Positions 1 through 8,633 of a stretch of DNA of 16,472 nt are shown here, one piece after another (the first letter of the stretch is position 1; every line of letters starts with the position of its first letter). Under the pieces are notes generated by a model. It searched no databases. It was not told where the DNA came from and saw only the letters and a program-made list of their open reading frames with translations. The stretch lies in assembly GCA_947625585.1 (NCBI GenBank), contig CANQOZ010000020.1, positions 1 through 16,472 of the forward strand, read 5' to 3'. This DNA comes from an uncultured Eubacteriaceae bacterium (GTDB taxonomy: Bacteria; Bacillota; Clostridia; Eubacteriales; Eubacteriaceae). Position numbers and translations under genes: made by a program.

Positions 1-16
1 AATCCAAGCGTTTGTT

Positions 17-37
17 AATTTAAAAGAATTAAATTTT
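17..37 (+). terminator. Possible weak terminator hairpin of a gene left of the window
   Basis: A 7-bp inverted repeat, AATTTAA (17-23) and TTAAATT (29-35), encloses the loop AAGAA and runs into a short T stretch. It is all A/T, so it would be unstable, and the upstream gene cannot be seen. It may be chance in such AT-rich sequence. Confidence 0.2.
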
Positions 38-158
38 CATTCTATCTTCATTAGTGGTTTTAATAAACAATTAAAACTCAGAAAGGAAAATCTCTAAAGT
101 TCTTGATCATTTAAATATTTTAAAAATCTAATGGAAAATTGTTTTAAGATCCTTCTAT

Positions 159-187
159 TTATACTTTTAATAAAATGATATTATAAT
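159..187 (+). promoter_or_regulatory. Candidate promoter of the STAS gene
   Basis: A perfect TATAAT (182-187) lies 17 bases after a weak -35-like TTATAC (159-164). Transcription would begin near 194-197, leaving a leader of about 27 bases before the ATG at 222. This placement argues against the GTG at 195 as the start, since that would make the message nearly leaderless. The -10 is convincing and the -35 is not. Confidence 0.5.
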
Positions 188-221
188 TCTGTTAGTGAAT
201 ACCGAATTAAGAGAGGAAATA

Positions 222-518
222 ATGAAAGCTGATTTAACTAAAAATGGAACTGAATTATTAATTGACATTGATGGTCGTTTAGATACAGACACTGCTCCAG
301 AATTAGCTGAAAAAGTTAAAACAATCGATGATGATATTGAAGCAGTAATTTTCGATTTTGATGATTTAGAATATATCTCATCAGCTGGCCTTAGAGTTTT
401 ATTTATTGTTCTAAAGTCTCCAGGACCGAAAAAGAAAGTTATTATAAAAAATGCTAAAGATTCAATTAAAGAAATTTTATCAGCTACTGGTTTAGATGAA
501 ATAATGGAAATAGAATAA
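222..518 (+). CDS. STAS-domain anti-sigma-factor antagonist
   Basis: A 98-residue single STAS domain of the SpoIIAA/RsbV type. In this family the cytoplasmic protein is switched by phosphorylation of a serine by a partner kinase/anti-sigma factor; the unphosphorylated form binds the anti-sigma factor and frees the sigma factor. The hallmark segment DFDDLEYISSAGLRVL spans residues 45-60, with the expected phospho-acceptor serine in S53-S54. The length is normal for a stand-alone STAS protein. An in-frame GTG at 195 would add nine residues, but the ATG at 222 is preferred because GAGAGGA lies just upstream and the STAS fold starts straight after it. No kinase or sigma gene is adjacent in the window, so the pathway served is unknown. 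The domain assignment is strong; the partner is not identified. Confidence 0.88.
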   Translation: MKADLTKNGTELLIDIDGRLDTDTAPELAEKVKTIDDDIEAVIFDFDDLEYISSAGLRVLFIVLKSPGPKKKVIIKNAKDSIKEILSATGLDEIMEIE

Positions 519-555
519 AAAGTTGGGTTAGTATTTTCGAACTAACCCTATTTTT
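517..555. terminator. Bidirectional intrinsic terminator between the STAS gene and dinB
   Basis: An 8-bp stem, GGGTTAGT (525-532) pairing with ACTAACCC (541-548), has an 8-base loop. It is followed by TTTTT (551-555) on + and preceded by AAAAA (517-521), which reads as a T run on -. It therefore fits as a shared terminator for the two convergent genes. It is the most GC-rich short hairpin in the left part of the window. Confidence 0.8.
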
Positions 556-616
556 ATCTAATAATTCTGGAAACTAAAATTGAAGTAAACCGTTTTAAAT
601 TACACAGAAAAGTCGA

Positions 617-1825
617 TCAATTGAAATGCTTTCTCATATATTCAACTGTTCTATGTAAAACTCCTGAATGGAAAATCTTATCTATATTATCAGAAAAATT
701 TAAGTTATATCGTTTATGTAATTTTTCTAGAATTTTACTTAATTCTATATCTTGTTCACTATCATTTAAATAATCTAGAATAGAGATTTGCCGTTCTTCT
801 TTTGATAAATTATGTATCCCTACTCCAACTAACCGTACAGGTTCCTTATCAACATTCTCTAATAAACTAATTGCTTCCTGCCATATTAAAATTGCTGAAT
901 CACAAGCAAAAGTTTGTGTTGAACGAGTTATTGATTTCATATTTCCATAAGTCAACTTTAAAGTTATACCATTTCCATAGAGACCATAGTGTTTCGCTTT
1001 ATTCTCAACACACAAAGCTAAAAGAACTAATACATCTTTTAATAACTCATAGTTTGAAGTATCTTCTTGGAAAGTTACTTCTCTACTTATTGATTTAGCA
1101 TCTTCAGGACGAGATGGAGCTACTATTCTGTCATCGATACCGTTAGAGTATTTGACAATTAATTCACCTTGTTTACCAAGCATTTTAATTATTCGTTCTT
1201 TATTATTCCTTACATCTCTTACAGTATGGATTCCAGATTCATATAATTTTTGTGAAGTTTTTTCTCCGACAGTATGAAGAGCTTTAACATCCCGATCAAT
1301 TATTAAATTTACAAAATCATCTGGACTTAGTATTTCAAAATAACCGTTAGGTTTTTTCTCCTCACTTGCAGTTTTAGCAGCAGTTTTTGAATAGGCTAAT
1401 CCAACAGAACAGGTAAGTTTTAATTCTTTTTTTATTCTCTGTTTTATAGTATGAGCAATAATCCTTGCTTCATTTATATTATGAACTTGATCAGTAATAT
1501 CAAGGTATGCTTCATCAAATGCTACAGTTTCTACTAGAGGAGTAAAAGAATTCCAAATCTCTCTAATCTGTTTTGAAACAGCTCTATATTTATCTATATT
1601 TGGACGACGATAAATTCCATTTGGACAACGTCGGTAAGCTTCTTTTATATTCATCGCAGAATGAATCCCGAATTTCCTAGCTTCATAACTACAAGTAGCT
1701 ACTACTCCACGTTCATGAGGAAGAGCTCCAATAATTAAAGGTTTTCCTCTTAATTTTGGATTATCACGCATTTCTATTGAAGCATAGAAAGCATCCATGT
1801 CTATATGAAGTATTATGCGATTCAT
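617..1825 (-). CDS. dinB: DNA polymerase IV (Y-family translesion polymerase)
   Basis: A 402-residue Y-family polymerase that copies past damaged template bases with low fidelity. The N-terminus has the palm motif HIDMDAFYASIE with metal ligand D9 and steric-gate aromatic Y14. The nucleotide-binding segment VVATCSYEARKFGI follows, and the catalytic pair D104-E105 sits in AFDEAYLD. CSVGLAYSKTAAKTASE is the conserved palm/thumb segment, a helix-hairpin-helix region lies near residues 190-215, and a little-finger domain follows. QISILDYL near the C-terminus resembles a sliding-clamp binding motif. An upstream in-frame ATG at 1849 would add eight residues; the ATG at 1825 is preferred because AAGGA lies nine bases before it and the protein then begins as DinB proteins usually do. 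The length is near the upper end of the family. The gene runs opposite to the Wadjet operon, shares no transcript with it, and shows no clear SOS (LexA) box. Confidence 0.95.
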   Translation of the reverse strand: MNRIILHIDMDAFYASIEMRDNPKLRGKPLIIGALPHERGVVATCSYEARKFGIHSAMNIKEAYRRCPNGIYRRPNIDKYRAVSKQIREIWNSFTPLVETVAFDEAYLDITDQVHNINEARIIAHTIKQRIKKELKLTCSVGLAYSKTAAKTASEEKKPNGYFEILSPDDFVNLIIDRDVKALHTVGEKTSQKLYESGIHTVRDVRNNKERIIKMLGKQGELIVKYSNGIDDRIVAPSRPEDAKSISREVTFQEDTSNYELLKDVLVLLALCVENKAKHYGLYGNGITLKLTYGNMKSITRSTQTFACDSAILIWQEAISLLENVDKEPVRLVGVGIHNLSKEERQISILDYLNDSEQDIELSKILEKLHKRYNLNFSDNIDKIFHSGVLHRTVEYMRKHFN

Positions 1826-1886
1826 TTCATAAGATCCTTGATTTTCCATTATTAAACTTCTAATGATTAGGATTAATGTAGATAAT

Positions 1887-1950
1887 ATTGTACTAACTAT
1901 ATCATTGATTTAACTGAAATGTTTTAATTTTGTTGCAATTCTATTACAAT
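1887..1950. promoter_or_regulatory. Divergent promoter region between dinB and jetA
   Basis: The gap between the divergent dinB and jetA starts holds one TACAAT on each strand: on + at 1945-1950, about 31 bases before the jetA ATG, and on - at 1887-1892, about 62 bases before the preferred dinB ATG. Neither has a good TTGACA-type partner at 16-18 bases. They are the best -10 candidates for the two genes. No inverted-repeat operator was recognised. Confidence 0.35.
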
Positions 1951-1981
1951 AAAAATAGAAAAACTTAAATTAGATAAAAAA

Positions 1982-3367
1982 ATGTTTAAAAATATTAATC
2001 AAGATTTTTTTATGCCGTTAGCATCTCCAAATAGATTCGTTTACTGGGATTGTTTAAATCTAGTATTTGAACATATGAATTTACATTTTTCAACTGAACG
2101 AACTATATTGGTAGAAATTTTAAAAGATTATTTTGAAGAAACTCTTTCTGCTGATTTAGTATCTGAAAATGATTTAAATCTAGCTAAAATGAATACATCT
2201 GATAAGGCGAGTACAATCTTAAGAAACTTACAAAACTATGGATGGTTTGATTCTGAAATTGATAAAAGTTACGTTACATATCTTAATTTAACTGAACCTG
2301 CAATTAAAATTTTCGAAGCAATAAAATCAGTTGAAGAAGGCGAACAAGTTGAATATTCAAGTAGAATTTTAACGGTTCATTCTCTTATAAAAAGTATTAA
2401 TAGTGAAGATCCTGATTTAATTCTTGAACGAATTTATGATGAAACCCGTCAATTAATTACGGAGTTACAAACGCTGAATGCAAATATTAAAGGTTATATT
2501 GAAGATTTAGTTAATCATACTGAACCTAGTGAGCTTTTAAACGTCCTTTTTGACGATTATGTTGTTAACATTATTAATAAAGCTTATCATCGTTTAACTA
2601 CCTCTGATAATATCTCTAAAGTTAGGCCTGAAATTGTTGAGAAATTAAAATATTATACAAAAAGAAAAACTTATTTAAATAAAGTTAGTATAGGTTTAAG
2701 TGAAAGAAAAGAAATCTCAAAAGAAGAAGCTTATGATTTAGCTCTAGACTATTTATACTTTGTTATTGAAGAATTTCAAAATATGGATCAAATATTAGAT
2801 GATATTCATGTTAAAAATAGGAATTATATTACATCAGCTATAAATAGAACAAAATTTTTAATGGTTGATTCTGATGATATTCGTGGACAATTAAAAGAAA
2901 TTCTAACTCAGATTACTAATGAAATTGATAAAGAGAATCTTGATATCCATGGTATTTATGAGATCAATTATTTAAATAACCTTATAAATATTTTTGATTC
3001 TAATTTTCCTGACAGTTCATCGTTATATACTCCATCAACATATAAGGCTACATTTAAACCTGAAAAACTAGCTAAGAAGATTGATCCAAAAGAAAGAGAG
3101 AAAAAATTATTACAATTATATAAAAAGGTTAATAATAATTTTACTCCTAAAAAAATTAATCAATATGTTCTTGAAAAACTTGGTGATAAAAACCATATGA
3201 AATTATCCGAATTCCCATTAGATGAAATCAATGATTTAATAAAAATAATATATATTAAGCTATATGGAAATAGAAAAACTATGAAATATAAAATTGGTCC
3301 ATTATTAGATCCAGTAAATATTAATGGATTTAAATTCACTGATATGGAAATATTAAAAAATGTTTGA
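1982..3367 (+). CDS. jetA: Wadjet protein JetA (kleisin/MukF-like subunit)
   Basis: A 461-residue protein at the head of the four-gene Wadjet cassette. JetA is the kleisin-like subunit that bridges the JetC ATPase heads in the plasmid-sensing SMC complex. The N-terminus (FFMPLASPNRFVYWDCLNL, residues 9-27) resembles the JetA family of Wadjet, in particular the DUF5716-type proteins of type II systems as I recall them. A probable winged-helix region lies within about residues 15-95, a long helical middle covers roughly 130-330, and a basic, likely winged-helix C-terminus ends the protein. No enzymatic motif is seen. The start is the only suitable ATG; its Shine-Dalgarno site is poor and the sequence before it is A-rich. 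The 3' end overlaps jetB by 8 bases. The role rests mostly on the operon context and N-terminal resemblance; the subtype is tentative. Confidence 0.82.
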   Translation: MFKNINQDFFMPLASPNRFVYWDCLNLVFEHMNLHFSTERTILVEILKDYFEETLSADLVSENDLNLAKMNTSDKASTILRNLQNYGWFDSEIDKSYVTYLNLTEPAIKIFEAIKSVEEGEQVEYSSRILTVHSLIKSINSEDPDLILERIYDETRQLITELQTLNANIKGYIEDLVNHTEPSELLNVLFDDYVVNIINKAYHRLTTSDNISKVRPEIVEKLKYYTKRKTYLNKVSIGLSERKEISKEEAYDLALDYLYFVIEEFQNMDQILDDIHVKNRNYITSAINRTKFLMVDSDDIRGQLKEILTQITNEIDKENLDIHGIYEINYLNNLINIFDSNFPDSSSLYTPSTYKATFKPEKLAKKIDPKEREKKLLQLYKKVNNNFTPKKINQYVLEKLGDKNHMKLSEFPLDEINDLIKIIYIKLYGNRKTMKYKIGPLLDPVNINGFKFTDMEILKNV

Positions 3368-3980
3368 AGATTATGAAAATTTACGAGAAGTAGATAAGAA
3401 AAATTTTACAGCAATTAGTAATAAATTAATGTCACAATGTTTTGTTGTTCGTAAAAATGACAAACGGGATTATCATTTTATTAGTCGTCATAAACAATTA
3501 TTTGAAGATTATTTTGAGTTATTAGATTTTAGATTAGAACAAAATGCCGAATATGAAGTTTTTCAACTTGTTTCTAATTCAAGTCATAATAGAAAGCAAT
3601 TTAACTTAGTTGAAACTATTATTTTGTTAGTACTCCGAATCATATATGATGAAAAGAAGCGGGAATTATCTTTAACTGATGATATTGTTACTACTTCTGA
3701 AGAGATACAAGAGAAAATTTTGGCTGTTAGAGATGGTAGAAATGTTTCTAAAACTGATCTTCGGAATGCTCTTAGTACGTTTAAAAGATATAACATTGTT
3801 AATTATGGTAAAGATGTATTTGGTTCTGCCTTTACATTGTCAGAGAAAGATTTACCGATAATTATTTATGATTCAATAGTTATGGCTGTACCCGTAGGAC
3901 AAATTGTTGAATGTATAAAACTATTAAACGCTTATATGAGAAACCAGAAAGATTTTTATGAAAACATTAAAAAAGATTAA
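3360..3980 (+). CDS. jetB: Wadjet protein JetB (MukE-like subunit)
   Basis: A 206-residue protein at the JetB position, between the kleisin-like and SMC-like genes. In Wadjet, JetB is the small MukE/KITE-like winged-helix subunit that binds the kleisin and helps hold DNA against the SMC heads. The sequence is rich in helices and charged residues and has no catalytic motif. The segment from about residue 74 to 155 (FNLVETIILLVLRIIYDEKK and following) fits a winged-helix arrangement, with SKTDLRNALSTFKRYNIV near 130-147 as a likely recognition-helix region. Its size matches JetB proteins. The ATG lies within the last codons of jetA (8-base overlap) and the gene overlaps jetC by 23 bases, so translation of all three is probably coupled, which keeps subunit ratios fixed. 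The assignment depends on position and size more than on a signature. Confidence 0.78.
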   Translation: MFEDYENLREVDKKNFTAISNKLMSQCFVVRKNDKRDYHFISRHKQLFEDYFELLDFRLEQNAEYEVFQLVSNSSHNRKQFNLVETIILLVLRIIYDEKKRELSLTDDIVTTSEEIQEKILAVRDGRNVSKTDLRNALSTFKRYNIVNYGKDVFGSAFTLSEKDLPIIIYDSIVMAVPVGQIVECIKLLNAYMRNQKDFYENIKKD

Positions 3981-6900
3981 ATTGATTAATTGGCATCGAT
4001 TTATTAATGTCGAAATTAATCTCGAAAAAACAAATTTATTATCAGGAGAAAATGGAGCAGGTAAAACGACTTTACTTGATGCAATACAATATGTTCTTAT
4101 TGCTTCCTCAAAGTCTTTTAATTCCGCTGCTCACGTTAATGGTAAACGTAAAGTTACAACCTATGTTAGATCAAAAACAGGTAAAGAGAATAATGCATAT
4201 GAAAGACAAGGGAATGTTACTGCTCATATTGCTTTAGAGTTCTTTGAAGAAAGTAATCAAACTCCTTTTGTTATTGGATGCGTTATTGACTCATCATCTG
4301 AAACTCAAGAAACTACAATCCATTATATTATTAATAAGAAGGGAATCGATGATATTGAATTTATCAATAATGGGCAGCCACTTCCAATTAGAGAATTTAG
4401 AAAAGTTAATGATATAAAGAAGAATTGGTTTCCAACTCAGAAAGATTCTAGAATTGCAATAGCAAATAGACTTGGTAGATTAGAAAATCGGTTTTTTGAT
4501 TTAATACCTAAAGCAACTGCTTTTAAACCAATCGATAATATTAAAGAATTTGTTTATACTTATGTTCTTGATGAGAAAAGTTTAGATATTGATGAATTAA
4601 GGGAAATAGTATCCTCTTATAAATCATTAGAACAAACACTTAATAATGCAAAAATAAGATTAAAAGAACTTGAACAAATTATAAAAGAATACAATAATGT
4701 TCAAAATTTCATAAGACAAGATAAAAGGATCAACTATTTTATTCAAAGAGCTAGAACCGAAGAGCTTAAAGTAGATATCCAAAATATAGAAAGCCAAATA
4801 AAAACAACCAAAGTAAAATTGGACCAAAATGAGCTTTCATTATCAACAGTTGAAAATACAATAGCCAATTTAAATGATCTTATATTTAAATTAAAAGAAG
4901 AATTAAGTCAAAATTCAGAACATCTTGCTTTGATGGACTTACAACAAAAAGAAGAAAGTCTCAAAAAAGATATAAATAAACTTAAGCCAAAACTCCAACT
5001 AATTAAAAAGAATTTAAAAGATTCTTTACAAAACATCAAAGCACTCCAAATTCAATATCCTAATAATAACGTCTTAATTAATTATCAAAACTCAATAGAT
5101 AAAAAATTTGAAGAGTTAAATCTAACTGAAATTAATACTAATTTAAATTCTTTGGATGACTTTAAAAAAGAACAAAAAGAAGAAGTAAATAAAGAAATTG
5201 TAGCTTTAGGATTTGATCTTGAGGATTTAAACAAAGAGTTAGCCAAAGTTGATCATGAAATTTACTTATTAGAACAAAATAAAAGGACATTTCCAAATAA
5301 ATATGTTGAGTTTTTATACAATCAACTTAAAACTAATTTTAAAAAAGTTGGAAAAGATTCAGAACCTCATATATTATGTGAGATCTTAGAAATTACTGAT
5401 GAAAAGTGGAGAAATGCTGTTGAAGGATATTTAAACACTCAGCGATTTTATATCTTAGTTGACCCTGAAGATTATAATTATGCTTTATCAATATATGATC
5501 TTTTAAGAAAACAAAAGAAAATTTATGGTGTTGGTCTAATCAATGCTGCAAATCTTCAAAAGTTTGATGAAGCCAAAGAGAATTCTTTAGCAAGTGTAGT
5601 AACTTCTAATAATATTTATGCTAGACGTTTTATAAATAGTTTTTTAAATAGAGTTACTTTATGTAATAGTTATAAAAATTTAAAAAATTATCCTGCAGCT
5701 ATAACTAAAACATGTATTAAGTACCAAAATAGAGTTGCAACCGTAATTAATCCAAAAATCTATGAAACTCCATGGATAGGCCAGGAATCTTATAAAGTAC
5801 AATTAGAAAAAGCTAAAGAATCGAAAGCTAAGTTAGAAAAAGAAATTAAAGAAAAGAGCAAAATTCTAAAAGAAAAAGAAATGCTTTTTAAACTCCTTAA
5901 TTCAGATTATGAAAACTACTTAACTTATAACTTAATTTCAATTGAAGAAAATCGTAATTTAAATAATGAATTAGAAGAATGTATTACGAGAATTCAAAAA
6001 CTAGAGGAAAATAAGACACTTAAAGAAAAGAACCATCAATTAAGACAATACCAATCTGATTTAAAATTAAAAGAAGATGAGCGAAATAATTATTTAGTAA
6101 AAAAAGGTTCGTTTGAATCAAATATAAATAATTTTACGAATCAACTTGAACAGAAGAAACAATTACTTCCTGAGTATCAAGATCAATTAGATGAAGAAGC
6201 TAAAAAAGCAGATTATAATTTAGATCAATGGTCAAAGGAATATAAAAAAGCTTTAAATAAACGTAGCTTCGAAGATTTTATACGTATTTATCAAGAACAA
6301 AAGAAAAGAAATAGAACCCAAAAAGAAAATGCTATAACTAGAATGACAAATTTAATGACAAGTTATAGTAGAGCTCATGATTTTGGAGCTCCAGCAAGTT
6401 TAGAAGGATTTAAAGAGTTTCAAGAAGCTTATAATAAAATTCAATCTAGCGAAATTCTCGAATACGAATCTCAAATTAAGGAGACACGAGAAAAGGCTGA
6501 AATAGAATTTAAGGAACAGTTTTTGTCTAATCTTCAAGAGAATATTAAACAAGCACAAACTGAATTTAGAAGGTTAAATAATGCTTTAAAAAAGGTAAAG
6601 TTCAGTAATGAAAGATATCGATTTACAATTCATCCAAATAAAGAATACATGGATTATTATGAAATGATTATGGATCCTTCAAATGTAGGTGTTAGCTTAT
6701 TTACTGGTGATTATTATGATAGACATAAAGAAACAATTAGGGAATTATTTGATCGAATAACTTTTGAATCGGATGATAAGGAAGTTGATGAAATAACTGA
6801 TTATAGAAGATATTTAGACTTTGATATTGAGATAATAGATAACGATGGTTCAATTTCCTATTATTCTAAAGTCTTTAAAGAAAAAAGTGGTGGTGAAATA

Positions 6901-7200
6901 CAGACACCTTTTTATGTAACAATTGCAGCAAGTTTTGTCCAGCTTTACGGAAATAGTTTAAGTAGTGAAGCTCCTGGTATTATGATGTTTGATGAAGCAT
7001 TCAATAATATGGATGATGAAAGAATTAGTGGAGTTTTAGAGTTTTTATCTCAACTTCCTCTTCAAGTAATTATTGCAGCACCACCAGATAAAATACAATA
7101 TATCGCTCCTTATTCACAACAAACTTTAATTGTGTCTTCATATGATAATCAGAATGATATATTTGAGTTTAATAATTCAAATTTAGATCAAGCTCTATGA
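3958..7200 (+). CDS. jetC: Wadjet protein JetC (SMC/MukB-like ATPase)
   Basis: A 1,080-residue SMC-type ATPase, the motor that extrudes DNA loops in Wadjet. The N-terminal half-head carries Walker A (GENGAGKT, residues 30-37). A long coiled coil follows (about 205-440), then a hinge-like globular part (about 450-590, containing ITDEKWRNAVEGYL), then a returning coiled coil (about 600-930). The C-terminal half-head has the ABC signature SGGE (977-980) and Walker B IMMFDEAF with D1012 and the catalytic E1013. The length suits JetC and is shorter than chromosomal SMC or MukB. All ATPase motifs are intact, so the protein should be active. The start lies 23 bases inside jetB, chosen because KIKLINWHRF immediately precedes Walker A, as in MukB-like heads. 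The gene ends ATGA-overlapped with jetD. SbcC/Rad50 is excluded by the lack of a zinc-hook CxxC and of an SbcD neighbour. Confidence 0.93.
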   Translation: MKTLKKIKLINWHRFINVEINLEKTNLLSGENGAGKTTLLDAIQYVLIASSKSFNSAAHVNGKRKVTTYVRSKTGKENNAYERQGNVTAHIALEFFEESNQTPFVIGCVIDSSSETQETTIHYIINKKGIDDIEFINNGQPLPIREFRKVNDIKKNWFPTQKDSRIAIANRLGRLENRFFDLIPKATAFKPIDNIKEFVYTYVLDEKSLDIDELREIVSSYKSLEQTLNNAKIRLKELEQIIKEYNNVQNFIRQDKRINYFIQRARTEELKVDIQNIESQIKTTKVKLDQNELSLSTVENTIANLNDLIFKLKEELSQNSEHLALMDLQQKEESLKKDINKLKPKLQLIKKNLKDSLQNIKALQIQYPNNNVLINYQNSIDKKFEELNLTEINTNLNSLDDFKKEQKEEVNKEIVALGFDLEDLNKELAKVDHEIYLLEQNKRTFPNKYVEFLYNQLKTNFKKVGKDSEPHILCEILEITDEKWRNAVEGYLNTQRFYILVDPEDYNYALSIYDLLRKQKKIYGVGLINAANLQKFDEAKENSLASVVTSNNIYARRFINSFLNRVTLCNSYKNLKNYPAAITKTCIKYQNRVATVINPKIYETPWIGQESYKVQLEKAKESKAKLEKEIKEKSKILKEKEMLFKLLNSDYENYLTYNLISIEENRNLNNELEECITRIQKLEENKTLKEKNHQLRQYQSDLKLKEDERNNYLVKKGSFESNINNFTNQLEQKKQLLPEYQDQLDEEAKKADYNLDQWSKEYKKALNKRSFEDFIRIYQEQKKRNRTQKENAITRMTNLMTSYSRAHDFGAPASLEGFKEFQEAYNKIQSSEILEYESQIKETREKAEIEFKEQFLSNLQENIKQAQTEFRRLNNALKKVKFSNERYRFTIHPNKEYMDYYEMIMDPSNVGVSLFTGDYYDRHKETIRELFDRITFESDDKEVDEITDYRRYLDFDIEIIDNDGSISYYSKVFKEKSGGEIQTPFYVTIAASFVQLYGNSLSSEAPGIMMFDEAFNNMDDERISGVLEFLSQLPLQVIIAAPPDKIQYIAPYSQQTLIVSSYDNQNDIFEFNNSNLDQAL

Positions 7201-8423
7201 GTAGAAGCATTTTAAATCAGTTAATTGATAAATATGAACGTAGTAAACAAAAAAATAAAATTCATATTTCAATACGTTTAACAAAACAAATATTACCTGA
7301 ATATTTCGATTTAAATTCTGATAAATATTTAGAGATAAATAAAGAATTACAGAACTTTGAAGAATTAGGTTACATTTTACTGGATTGGAAAGATAATAGG
7401 ATAGGTCATATTATTGAAAGAGTTCGGCTTATTCCTGAAAATGTTGACGAATTATATTCTTATTTAAATAGAATACCTCAAAGTTTTAAAATTCAAGAAA
7501 TTATTACACAATTAGAGGAAGAATTAAATAAGTATTCTAATTTAAAAATTACAAGTAAGTTTCTAACTTATATATTAAGATCAATTCGAAATAATAGAAG
7601 TGTTTCTGAATATTTTGATTTTAGTAACATTAATAGTTTCAAAAGATTTTTATCAGTTCTCTCTAAAATAGAAAATAATGTCAACTTGTTATATTTACGA
7701 GAGTTCTCCGGAAAAGCTTCAGGTGATACTAAATATGTTGAACAAAACTTGAATAAATTTATAAATGTACTTTTTAAGTTTTCCGATCAATTTGAATCTA
7801 AAGATACAGAACTTATTCTAAATTACTTTAATATTTACAGAAATCCTATCTTTGTCTATTTAAAAGGGAATTTAAAAATTAAATTAAACTCTCAAAAGTT
7901 AGATTTAAGTAAACTATCAAATGGTTTAGCTCTTTCAAGTCAGGATTTAAAAAATATTGAAATTAGATCAATTAAAAGTGTAATTACTATTGAAAATTTA
8001 ACTACATATAACCGTTTTGTTAATTTAAAAGATACTTTAATCCTTTATTCAAGAGGTTTTGCTAATAGCGAATTAATTAAATTATTAAAGAGAATAAATA
8101 AGTTTAATAAACACTGCAATTTTTACCATTTTGGTGATATTGATATAGGTGGTTTTCAGATTTTAATGGATTTAATAAATAAAACACGACTAGAAATTCT
8201 TCCAATCTTTATGGATAAAAGTATTTTGAATCTTTATCAAGAATTTGCTAAAACATTAACAATAAATGATAAAAAAAGATTGGAAAACACTTTAAATACT
8301 CTTAAAAATAGTGATATAGAAAAAAATATAAAAAATAAAATCGAAGAAACTTTGAAAGTAATGAAAGCAAAAGGAATAAAATTAGAACAAGAAGTAATTG
8401 ACATAAATGAAATCAAATTATAA
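7197..8423 (+). CDS. jetD: Wadjet protein JetD (Toprim-type nuclease subunit)
   Basis: A 408-residue protein that completes the Wadjet cassette. JetD is the topoisomerase VI/Spo11-like subunit that cuts circular DNA once the SMC complex has trapped it. The C-terminal Toprim domain is recognisable: acidic E266 in ITIENLTTYNRF, then D314 and D316 in HFGDIDIGGFQ, which together would bind the catalytic metal. Upstream, REFSGKASGDTKYVEQN (about residues 175-191) matches a conserved motif region of JetD-type proteins, and the N-terminal part is predicted to be helical. Its ATG overlaps the jetC stop (ATGA), so it is translationally coupled. A terminator-like hairpin follows directly. All catalytic acids are present. 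Confidence is high because both Toprim motifs and the cassette position agree. Confidence 0.9.
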   Translation: MSRSILNQLIDKYERSKQKNKIHISIRLTKQILPEYFDLNSDKYLEINKELQNFEELGYILLDWKDNRIGHIIERVRLIPENVDELYSYLNRIPQSFKIQEIITQLEEELNKYSNLKITSKFLTYILRSIRNNRSVSEYFDFSNINSFKRFLSVLSKIENNVNLLYLREFSGKASGDTKYVEQNLNKFINVLFKFSDQFESKDTELILNYFNIYRNPIFVYLKGNLKIKLNSQKLDLSKLSNGLALSSQDLKNIEIRSIKSVITIENLTTYNRFVNLKDTLILYSRGFANSELIKLLKRINKFNKHCNFYHFGDIDIGGFQILMDLINKTRLEILPIFMDKSILNLYQEFAKTLTINDKKRLENTLNTLKNSDIEKNIKNKIEETLKVMKAKGIKLEQEVIDINEIKL

Positions 8424-8433
8424 TAAAATTCTT

Positions 8434-8475
8434 ATTAGTTAGAAAACAATAACAAAGTATTGTAACTAATTTTTA
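8434..8475 (+). terminator. Terminator-like hairpin after the Wadjet operon
   Basis: ATTAGTT (8434-8440) pairs with AACTAAT (8464-8470). An inner stem, ACAATA (8446-8451) with TATTGT (8458-8463), closes on the loop ACAAAG, leaving a 5-base bulge on one side. A short T run follows. The stem is AT-rich but long, and it starts only 10 bases after the jetD stop. Confidence 0.55.
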
Positions 8476-8633
8476 TATTAATAATTTTTCTTTCAATTTG
8501 TTTAGATATTTAGAAAAGATTCAGTTTTATTTATTATCGTAAACAGATAATTTCAATATTATTTATTATGAGTTAAAATATTAAGGAACTAGTTTAGATA
8601 ATATCAATATAAAACTTAGAGGACATTACTAAA

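Noticed and set aside
195..221. GTG start for the STAS gene adding nine residues
   Set aside because: The start at 222 has GAGAGGA upstream, and the TATAAT at 182-187 would put transcription initiation at about the GTG itself.
871..1098. 75-codon frame on + inside dinB
   Set aside because: Antisense shadow of the well-supported dinB gene; low-complexity, Leu-rich translation.
1826..1981. SOS LexA box between dinB and jetA
   Set aside because: No Firmicute-type CGAAC-N4-GTTCG or enterobacterial CTG-N10-CAG operator was found by eye.
3584..4237. Small frames overlapping jetB and the start of jetC on both strands
   Set aside because: They lie in other frames of genes with recognisable protein sequence and have no motifs of their own.
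1982..8423. Chromosomal condensin MukBEF/MksBEF or SbcCD
   Set aside because: The fourth gene carries a Toprim domain with JetD-type motifs, JetC has no zinc-hook CxxC, and no SbcD exonuclease gene is adjacent.
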